The notes beneath the pieces were generated by a model. It saw only the letters and a list, made by a program, of their open reading frames with translations, did no database searches and was not told where the DNA came from. From Ichthyophonus hoferi (lineage: Eukaryota > Opisthokonta > Ichthyosporea > Ichthyophonida > Ichthyophonidae), in NCBI GenBank assembly GCA_002751075.1, contig NAOQ01000089.1, positions 27,427 through 54,234 of the forward strand: a stretch of 26,808 nucleotides of DNA. The letters are read 5' to 3'. Below are positions 11,225-26,808 of the stretch, piece after piece. The position numbers were made by a program, and so were the translations under genes. Numbering within the stretch: position 1 is the first letter of the stretch; every line of letters starts with the position of its first letter.

Positions 11225-12779
11225 TAGTTATTTTACCAGCCTATCTGCATGCAATAATAATATCTACTAATTTTAAATGTTTACAATTCTTAAAAAAACT
11301 ATGAATAAAGTAAATATTCCTGTTTTTCAACCAGTGTTGGATCACAGTGATTTTGGTCACAATAAAAAAGCGGGTAAGAAATTAAAGGTTTCTCTATTGC
11401 CTCAACCAAAAGTGTGAGCTTGCAAGACCATTCTACTCCGGATGAATACGAAGATCAGTCGAAGTTCTAGTAGCATGCGGATCATGTAACGATTGGCTCA
11501 TTATTAGTTGGACTTATTTTACATGAAAAAAGTAGTTTGATTGCTCTGATTTTAGTACCAGAAAGCCCATCCCTAATTGAAACTTGCCAAATCATTTTCC
11601 AATGTTGTTATCGGAACTTTCCATACCTTCTACCACTAAAAACATTTTGTGTGATCTAATTTCCTGTATCTTAGAATATTTGTAGTAATTTTAGAGGTCT
11701 TAATTTAGTCAAAACGTCAGTTAATGATTGGAGGAATCTATCCAATAAACTATATTTGGCTATTCTAGGGGAATTCTGAATGGCAATTGGTCATAAGCAA
11801 TATACGTTGTTAGTGATTAATCTGTTCCATTGCGACTTTTATTCTGTAGTCTATGACGATCTAATTTCCCAGTTAAATATTAGAGAAATATTCAATGTTT
11901 AATAAAGAATCTGGGTCTTATTATTTTACTTTATAACTAGTAGAATTGGGATTAAAATCCGGGCTATTTAGGGCTATTTCAAGATTATGGTCAAGCAATC
12001 TACAAACTAAAACTTTCAATAATTCCTGCTCAAGCTCACGCTGCTGCTCAAGAATCATAGAATTCTTTATATTTTAACTAGGTACTGTGTTATATATGTG
12101 GTAACTATGATCTATATATAGCATAGTCAAGTTTAATATAATATAATATAATAGTGCATTAAATAATAGTCAAGGCTTTCTACTTCTTTAATAAACCAAC
12201 TGCCATCATATAAATAAATAAATAAAAATATTAAGCTTTGCATACTGAACCATTCTCTCAAGAATATACTAGCCTCTCTTAGCTCCAGCCTGCACTAGTA
12301 CTACTTAATAAAGCATTATATCTATAAATATATACAAATAATTAAGGCACAAGTCTTGTATTATTATTGTAATCTATATATTTTCTATTTGATAGCATCT
12401 CCACATATTCTGACTGCTCCATGGTAAATTCTAATAATAAACTCTGGGATGGTGTAGCCAGAATTGGGCTATCTTCTCCTGAAATTTTCTTACTGGCTGG
12501 CTACATGTGTGAACATAGTCAGCAGAAGTGAGTATAAGTGAGTAATTGTAAATTGAAATGTGAAGGCGACTGTAAACAAAAGTTATTAAGCAAGAATATA
12601 TATATATATATTGGCAAAAATTAGGTAAGCAAAGAAAAAATAGATGTATAAAACTACCAGATGTTACCAAGGTTTTAGTTGTGTACGTCTTCCGGTAGTG
12701 TATATATTACAAATGCAAACAGTTACAGTTAAAAAATATTAATTTATGCGATTATACAATGCAAACAATAGAATTCATG

Positions 12780-13038
12780 TCAAATAAAACTACATATGCA
12801 AAATAGGCCAAGTAAGTATAGTTATAACCTAATTAGTTAATGCTGGATTCTGAAATAGTCTATATAAAATGCTATATTTATAAAGTATAAAAAGAGTATG
12901 TCTGAGGCGGATTGGGGAATCTGGATTCTGTAATGATATTGCGTAAAGGCTATACAGTTTTTATTCTATCCTTTCTTGCAATAGTCGGCTGCTACCCTGA
13001 ACATGAGTAAAGTAATTGCTAGACAGGTTGAAATCGAC
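12780..13038 (+). repeat. Unclassified dispersed repeat, copy 1
   Basis: This copy aligns with 15751-15992 (same strand) and with 18872-19140 (opposite strand). Shared blocks in order are a TATAGTTATAA region, TTAATGCTGG, AGTCTATA, ATGCTATATTTA, AAAGTATAAAAAG, TCTGAGGC, GGATTCTGTA, GCTATACAG, GCAATAGTCGGCTGCTACCCTGA and a terminal ACAGGTTGAAATCGAC. Similarity extends weakly left to about 12717. I see no terminal inverted repeats, A-tail or coding frame, so its class (MITE-like, SINE-like or other) is open. Confidence 0.75.
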
Positions 13039-13872
13039 AAACTAATTTTCTACTTTTTTTTTATGTCGACTATTGTGTCTTGCATTGCCATCGGCGATTG
13101 TGCTACCCCCATAATATTCCAATGATATGAAGTGACTTACTTGGTCAAGAACAAAAAAAAAAAAACTTAAAATTGTAGGCATACGTTTGAAACTTAATAC
13201 TTTTTTTTTAATAAATAAATAAATATACATATAAATTGTCATGATTTCAATGATCTCAATTTTTTTATATCCAGGATAAGCTTATTACTATAATAAAAGA
13301 CTCGAATATTATATTGAGGAGACATAGTATATGTTTTTCAAGACTCAATAATGTTTTAGTCAAAAGCTTTTAGCTTACTCTAATAAATTATTGTTTACTT
13401 GATGGGAAACAAATTGTGTAGGCTATAGGTTATGTGCCTAAGTTAATAAGTCAAAGATAAAATCACACGGGCTACCATATAGTAATCGTATGAAAGACTA
13501 GCATCTAGATAAAATCAGGTATAGTTCTTGAGAACAAGGGGGAAAAGGAGTACAATAGAAATATGTCTGTAGAGTATAATCATCTAATATAAACAACACT
13601 TATGAGAATGATTTATATTAAAATATGAAATATAAATCACTCTAAACACATAACCTTTCTATATGGATACAGATCAAGAGTTATTGATTATCAGCAGAGC
13701 TGACCTTGCCCAATAAGTATACAATTAAATTTTTTAATCATTGCGGAACAATCGCTTATCTAACACACTATAATGATAATTGCGTTTATATTATCATTTC
13801 TGTCAGTCAAGAATATTGGAACAACAAGACAAAATAATTATCAAGGTTCTGTCATAATGCCAATGTTTTGGC

Positions 13873-13876
13873 AAAA
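13873..13876 (-). terminator. RNA polymerase III terminator of the tRNA
   Basis: On the minus strand a TTTT run starts four bases after the tRNA discriminator base. A run of four T is the usual Pol III stop signal in animals. Confidence 0.65.
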
Positions 13877-13880
13877 CAAG

Positions 13881-13953
13881 CTCCCCCGCCTGGGGTCGAA
13901 CCAGGGACCTTTCGGTTAACAGCCGAACGCGCTGCCAATTGCGCCACGGAGGA
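13881..13953 (-). tRNA. tRNA-Asn (anticodon GUU)
   Basis: The 73-base cloverleaf folds fully on the minus strand. The acceptor stem TCCTCCG pairs with CGGGGGA (13882-13888) with one U-G pair, the D stem is GCGC/GCGC, and the anticodon stem TTCGG/CCGAA encloses the loop CTGTTAA. The T arm is CCTGG-TTCGACC-CCAGG and the discriminator is G73. Internal promoters are visible as an A box (TGGCGCAATTGG) and a B box (GGTTCGACCCC). The core from D arm to anticodon arm matches eukaryotic tRNA-Asn closely. Two oddities: the first pair is U1-A72 rather than the usual G1-C72, and the D loop is one base shorter than typical. It is probably functional, and a mildly decayed copy is the alternative. Confidence 0.93.
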
Positions 13954-14060
13954 ATACACCTTACAAGTAATGAATACAATATATCACACTATCTTATTTT
14001 GGTCCACTATTATATATAATAGAAACTACATTATAATCAATAAGCATTCGCCATACAAGA

Positions 14061-14066
14061 TTTATT
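14061..14066 (-). promoter_or_regulatory. Candidate polyadenylation signal of the receptor kinase gene
   Basis: AATAAA on the minus strand lies 129 bases beyond the TGA at 14195, and upstream of the tRNA in the direction of transcription. Its position supports reading the last kinase exon through to that stop rather than splicing to a further tail exon. The motif is common in AT-rich DNA, so this is suggestive only. Confidence 0.4.
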
Positions 14067-14194
14067 CTAATATATTAATCTAGCATAATATCATTATAAT
14101 ATCATCTATATTCTTCTTATAAGTTACGGCAGTTAATTTTTACCCTATCCTGTGTAGTAAGTAAAGCACTTGGTATTACTGTCTCAAGCATATT

Positions 14195-26278
<12,084 letters not shown>

Positions 26279-26808
26279 CTGTATGTTTACATATCCATAT
26301 TTATGTATGCGTATGTATACACAAGGAGGAGATGTTCATGTAGTTGTGCATTTATAGATGTGAGGAATGAAAAGAATAAATATAGATATATAGATACAAG
26401 GACAAAAAATATGACCTGGTGTGATAATTTTTAAAAATAATGTGTTAAGAGGAAGAATAAATGAACGACAAGAATGTGTTATATTGCTTAAAACAAAAAT
26501 AGTATAAGTCCAGTTTAAAGTTATCAAAACTATTTATAGGTAAATTTATTGTACACGCAGTGATGGCAAAGCAATTTCCACCATATTATAATTACATGTG
26601 GTATACATTACAGTACATAAGAGGGATTAATAAAGAAATAGCCGATATCGCGTAGACAAATGATGGCCGGAAAAATGTATCACCGCAGAAAAAAAATAGA
26701 AAAAAAAAAGTAATTGGGATACATTCACAAGAAGAAAATGGTAAATAGGAAATGATAAAACAAAGTTGAATTAACTAAAAAAAAAAAAACAAAAAAAAAA
26801 AAAAAAAA
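26279..26808. other. Right edge: presumed intron upstream of the first visible kinase exon
   Basis: The acceptor ACATACAG before 26278 shows that at least one more 5' exon exists, contributing one base to the split codon. I found no convincing exon for it here. The sequence is AT-rich and ends in an A-rich run from about 26690 and an almost pure A tract at 26777-26808, which looks like a low-complexity contig end. Confidence 0.55.

Larger units (their letters stand above)
9882..13872. other. Four-kilobase intergenic stretch without a recognised gene
   Basis: I read both strands and found no exon with a recognisable domain. The right end of the RNF4-like gene's 5' region lies at 9882. The longest open frame is minus 10811-11224, listed separately. 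One copy of the dispersed repeat lies at 12780-13038. A (TATAA)n-like tract sits near 12136-12153 and a TA run near 12597-12611. Two short minus frames (about 12431-12540 and 13042-13140) look faintly protein-like but match nothing I know. Confidence 0.5.

Noticed and set aside
12431-12540. Minus-strand open frame ending HHPRVYY, considered as a kinase tail exon
   Set aside because: It lies beyond the tRNA and the candidate polyadenylation signal of the kinase gene, and I found no in-phase acceptor joining it to the last kinase exon.
13042-13140. Minus-strand open frame with SLEYYGGSTIADG, also considered as a kinase tail exon
   Set aside because: The available acceptors give the wrong phase or an immediate stop after the last kinase exon, and it abuts the dispersed repeat copy and homopolymer tracts.
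26600-26690. Minus-strand open block (with SFVYAISAISLLIPL) as a signal-peptide exon of the kinase
   Set aside because: No AG acceptor precedes it and no suitable initiator ATG opens it in frame, so I could not support it as an exon.

Overview
The window is AT-rich, intron-rich animal DNA. All three protein-coding genes I can reconstruct lie on the minus strand, with GT-AG introns of about 145 to 1340 nt. A receptor tyrosine kinase, a SUMO-targeted RING ubiquitin ligase and a TFIID/SAGA subunit together indicate a metazoan. The diverged receptor kinase, compact genes and base composition fit a non-bilaterian animal, with a sponge as my best guess; I cannot prove the species.

Layout, left to right. 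1-123: a long imperfect inverted repeat cut by the window edge, followed by a (TAG/TAA)-rich simple repeat. 1813-5263 (minus): a complete four-exon TAF10 gene encoding 168 residues, with the histone fold spread over exons 1-4. 6725-9881 (minus): an RNF4-like gene. Its last two exons (SUMO-interacting motifs and RING finger) are secure. Two further upstream exons join in phase, and a large N-terminal exon at 9881 is likely part of the same gene. A perfect (ATGT)n tract sits in its 3' UTR. 9882-13880: about 4 kb with no gene I can support. 13881-13953 (minus): a tRNA-Asn(GUU). 14195-26278 (minus): a receptor tyrosine kinase in 16 coding exons. Its 5' end (signal peptide and more ectodomain) is missing, either outside the window or not recognised.

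The kinase exons were joined by requiring GT-AG borders, matching codon phase at every junction and continuity with the canonical kinase subdomains. The result is a 534-residue open frame with an ectodomain carrying five N-glycosylation sequons, one membrane segment, a short basic juxtamembrane stretch and a complete kinase domain. All catalytic residues are present, but the activation segment has no tyrosine.

The genes do not form a pathway. TAF10 acts in transcription initiation and histone acetylation, the RING protein in ubiquitylation of SUMO-modified proteins, and the kinase at the cell surface. An unclassified repeat family of about 260 bp occurs three times, twice inside introns of the kinase gene. 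I found no CRISPR array, virus-like element or obvious new multi-gene system.
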